The notes under the pieces: model-generated
What the model saw: the letters and a program-made list of their open reading frames with translations, nothing else
What the model was told of the DNA's origin: nothing
Database searches by the model: none
Part shown: positions 5,379 through 5,787 of the stretch, one piece after another
How positions within the stretch are numbered: the first letter of the stretch is position 1
Layout: each line of letters begins with the position of its first letter
Position numbers and translations under genes: made by a program
DNA from: Clostridiales bacterium
GTDB lineage: Bacteria; Bacillota; Clostridia; Lachnospirales; CAG-274
Direction: 5' to 3'
Assembly: GCA_018371275.1 (NCBI GenBank)
Contig: JAHALF010000032.1
Location: 1 to 5,787 of the forward strand
Length of the DNA stretch: 5,787 nt

Positions 5379-5787
5379 TTAATCAACAGGCTTATTATTT
5401 TTAAGTGAATGTACTTTTCTTTTAGCTTTTTCACGATAAAGAGTACGCTCACTAATACGCAGCATTTTTTCAACTTCCTTGTATGTGTGGTTTTCTAATA
5501 ATTTCATAGCATAGTCAAGTTGTGTTTTAGTAAACTTAGGTGGACGTCCTTCACGGTAACCATTTTTAGTTCTAGCTATCTCTTTACCTATTTGTGTACG
5601 CTCAATAATTAAGTCTCTTTCAAATTCTGCAATAGAAAAAAACATATTAAGCATTAACCTACCTGTTGGGGTATCATCTAATACCCCACCAAATTCAATT
5701 ATATGGATTTTTACTCCCTTTTCTTTTAACTCTTGTATAATTTGTTTACCGTGTAATATGGAGCGTGCTATACGATCTAATTTTGTT
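5379..5787 (-). CDS. Small serine recombinase (resolvase/invertase family), N-terminus cut by window edge
   Basis: Only the C-terminal 135 residues are in the window; the frame is open to the edge. The visible part begins inside the catalytic domain with KLDRIARS, the motif carrying the two conserved active-site arginines. DTPTGRLMLNMFFSIAEFER and the long E-helix (ERDLIIERTQIGKEIAR) follow, then the hinge GRPPKF (visible residues 81-85 and on) and a C-terminal helix-turn-helix (about 89-118, ending SERTLYRE). The nucleophilic serine lies in the missing N-terminal part, so activity cannot be judged. Family members of about 180-210 residues cut and rejoin DNA at paired sites, resolving plasmid multimers or inverting segments. 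Its length and GRP hinge resemble resolvases of Gram-positive plasmids and transposons. It is transcribed in the same direction as the partition operon, with no strong hairpin between. Its GC content is visibly higher than its neighbours (about 33-38% in sampled 60-bp lines, against 17-22% in the ParA and STAND genes), suggesting a separate origin. Confidence 0.88.
   Translation of the reverse strand, partial: TKLDRIARSILHGKQIIQELKEKGVKIHIIEFGGVLDDTPTGRLMLNMFFSIAEFERDLIIERTQIGKEIARTKNGYREGRPPKFTKTQLDYAMKLLENHTYKEVEKMLRISERTLYREKAKRKVHSLKNNKPVD

Overview
The window is extremely AT-rich and looks like accessory DNA, most likely part of a plasmid or another mobile element from a low-GC anaerobe. 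The AGGAG-type ribosome binding sites, the TTG-N17-TATAAT promoters with an extended -10 element, and a small serine recombinase of Gram-positive plasmid type fit Clostridia best. Fusobacteriota cannot be excluded. No replication gene, rRNA, tRNA, CRISPR array or transposase is visible.

Layout. (1) 1-424: the end of a small, possibly membrane-anchored coiled-coil protein, followed by a bidirectional hairpin terminator. (2) 425-641: AT-rich DNA with a tandem 11-bp repeat and a well-formed promoter. These drive one large gene, 642-3674. Its 1010-residue product fuses a complete calcineurin-like metallophosphoesterase domain to a P-loop NTPase of STAND type and a helical C-terminal region. This is the architecture of a single-protein defence (anti-phage or anti-plasmid) effector-sensor. 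(3) 3672-4089: a 415-bp gene-free stretch that is not empty. It opens with a compact 106-nt element: a 13-bp terminal stem that includes the stop codon of the large gene, enclosing two hairpins and two interleaved (pseudoknot-type) helices. About 135 bp of nearly pure AT sequence follows, then a second hairpin cluster that shares an 11-mer with the first, then a terminator lying between convergent genes. (4) 4090-5250, minus strand: a two-gene partition operon, a ParA-type ATPase followed by a ribbon-helix-helix (RHH) protein, with its own promoter and a palindrome in the promoter spacer. (5) 5251-5378: nearly pure AT sequence with short repeats. (6) 5379-5787, minus strand: the C-terminal 135 residues of a small serine recombinase (resolvase/invertase), cut by the window edge and clearly less AT-rich than its surroundings.

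The partition operon and the recombinase fit plasmid maintenance (segregation and multimer resolution). The phosphoesterase-STAND gene reads as independent cargo: it has its own promoter, terminators lie on both sides, and it is transcribed toward the partition operon. The 334-bp gap 308-641 holds only the terminator, short repeats and the promoter; no coding potential was seen there. The most unusual object is the folded element fused to the 3' end of the defence-like gene.
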